5,690 bases of DNA from an uncultured Sphingomonadales bacterium. GTDB lineage: Bacteria; Pseudomonadota; Alphaproteobacteria; Sphingomonadales; Sphingomonadaceae. Made by a program: the position numbers and the translations under genes. Shown in pieces: positions 4,970 to 5,690 of this stretch (position 1 is its first letter; every line of letters begins with the position of its first letter). The stretch lies in the NCBI GenBank assembly GCA_903958285.1, contig CAJBSR010000441.1, positions 1-5,690 on the forward strand, in the 5' to 3' direction. Below the pieces are notes generated by a model. That model ran no database searches. It saw nothing but the letters and a program-made list of their open reading frames with translations, and was not told the DNA's origin.

Positions 4970-5690
4970 ATGTCAGATCGTGCCGAAGAAGATACCGTAG
5001 CCTATACCGTTGAAAACGACATTGCCTGGGTGAGGTTCAACCGCCCTGAAAAACGCAACTGCATGAGCCCAAAGCTCAATCGTCAGATGAAGAAGGTTCT
5101 GGAAGAACTGGAATTCCGCGATGATGTGAAGGTTCTGGTGCTGACAGGTGAAGGCGAAGCCTGGACTGCGGGCATGGATTTGAAGGAATATTTCCGCGAA
5201 ACCGAAGAGCAAGGCCTCGGTGCCATCCGCAAATCGCAGCGTGAAAGCTATGGCTGGTTTGAACGCCTGCGCTGGTATGAAAAGCCAACCATAGCCATGA
5301 TCAACGGCTGGTGCTTCGGCGGCGGCTACGGCCCGCTTTTCGGTTGCGACATCGCCATTGCGAGCGAAGACGCGCAGTTCGGCCTCTCCGAGATCAACTG
5401 GGGTATCCTCCCCGGCGGCGGCGCCTCCAAGGTCGCACAGGAACTTATGCCGTTCCGCAAGGCCATGTACCACGCGATGATGGGTGAAAACCTGTCCGGC
5501 AAGCAGGCTGAAGAACAGGGTCTCATTACCGAGGCTGTGCCAGCGGACAAGCTGCACGCCCGCGTTCTTGAAATTGCCAATGTGCTCAAGAAGAAGGACG
5601 GCCACGCTTTGCGTGCCACCAAGTGGACGATGCGCCGCATGGTCGATATGACGTATGATAATGGTCTGGAATATCAGCTCCGAGCAGATC
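4970..5690 (+). CDS. ech: p-Hydroxycinnamoyl-CoA hydratase/lyase (feruloyl-CoA hydratase/aldolase), 3' end outside window
   Basis: 240 residues are visible with no stop; the family is about 275 residues, so roughly 35 are missing. This crotonase-superfamily enzyme hydrates feruloyl-, caffeoyl- or p-coumaroyl-CoA and then retro-aldol cleaves it to vanillin, protocatechualdehyde or 4-hydroxybenzaldehyde plus acetyl-CoA. Family-specific segments are NRPEKRNCMSP (24-34), AWTAGMDLKEYFRE (64-77), NGWCFGGGY (112-120) and FGLSEINWGI (137-146). Oxyanion-hole positions correspond to Met69 and Gly118, and the catalytic glutamate to Glu141 (Glu143 of the Pseudomonas fluorescens enzyme, aligned from memory). 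Residue 121 is Gly where the Pseudomonas enzyme has Ser, and the C-terminal tyrosine region reads EYQLRAD. It is divergent from marR, with its own promoter, operator and strong ribosome site, and probably leads a transcript that continues to the right, where a vanillin dehydrogenase would be expected. The family call is very firm; substrate preference is not determined. Confidence 0.92.
   Translation, partial: MSDRAEEDTVAYTVENDIAWVRFNRPEKRNCMSPKLNRQMKKVLEELEFRDDVKVLVLTGEGEAWTAGMDLKEYFRETEEQGLGAIRKSQRESYGWFERLRWYEKPTIAMINGWCFGGGYGPLFGCDIAIASEDAQFGLSEINWGILPGGGASKVAQELMPFRKAMYHAMMGENLSGKQAEEQGLITEAVPADKLHARVLEIANVLKKKDGHALRATKWTMRRMVDMTYDNGLEYQLRAD

Noticed and set aside
4973..5605. Long 210-codon open frame on the - strand
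   Set aside because: It is fully antisense to the strongly conserved hydratase/lyase gene, its translation has no recognisable domain, and it arises from the codon bias of the real gene.
1..5690. CRISPR array, insertion sequence, tRNA or attachment site
   Set aside because: No regularly spaced repeats, transposase-like frame, terminal inverted repeats or tRNA-like cloverleaf were seen; the window is nearly all metabolic coding sequence.

Overview
The window looks like part of an aromatic (phenylpropanoid/alkylphenol) catabolism locus. The genome is moderately GC-rich, and the gene style and protein sequences suggest a proteobacterium, most likely an alphaproteobacterium of the sphingomonad or a related type. 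That assignment is an inference from gene content and general resemblance; there is no rRNA or other phylogenetic marker here. Coding density is high, no stretch above 100 bases lacks a gene, and I see no mobile element, tRNA, rRNA or CRISPR array.

Left arm, + strand (1-2790): the last 79 codons of a vanillyl-alcohol-oxidase/4-cresol-dehydrogenase-type flavoprotein; a zinc-dependent medium-chain alcohol dehydrogenase joined to it by a TGATG overlap; a short-chain dehydrogenase 20 bases further on; and, after a 96-base gap, a small cytoplasmic alpha/beta hydrolase. Right arm, - strand (2797-4889): an AMP-forming acid-CoA ligase and, upstream of it, a MarR-family regulator. The two arms converge with only 6 bases between stop codons. 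Divergent from marR, at 4970 and running off the right edge, is a p-hydroxycinnamoyl-CoA hydratase/lyase (feruloyl-CoA hydratase/aldolase, ech type).

The most informative regulatory site is a perfect 17-base palindrome (4932-4948) in the 80-base marR/ech divergent intergenic region. It overlaps the best -35/-10 pair for ech, so the simplest model is a MarR repressor (FerC/CouR/HcaR type) controlling both directions and relieved by a hydroxycinnamoyl-CoA thioester. Working model: the flavoenzyme and one or both dehydrogenases oxidise a p-hydroxyphenyl side chain (for example an allyl- or alkylphenol, or a cinnamyl alcohol), the ligase makes the hydroxycinnamoyl-CoA, and the lyase splits it into a benzaldehyde (such as vanillin) and acetyl-CoA. 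The lyase step is well supported. The flavoprotein family is well supported but its substrate is not. The link between the left arm and the ligase/lyase is inferred from adjacency. The alpha/beta hydrolase has no obvious place in the scheme.
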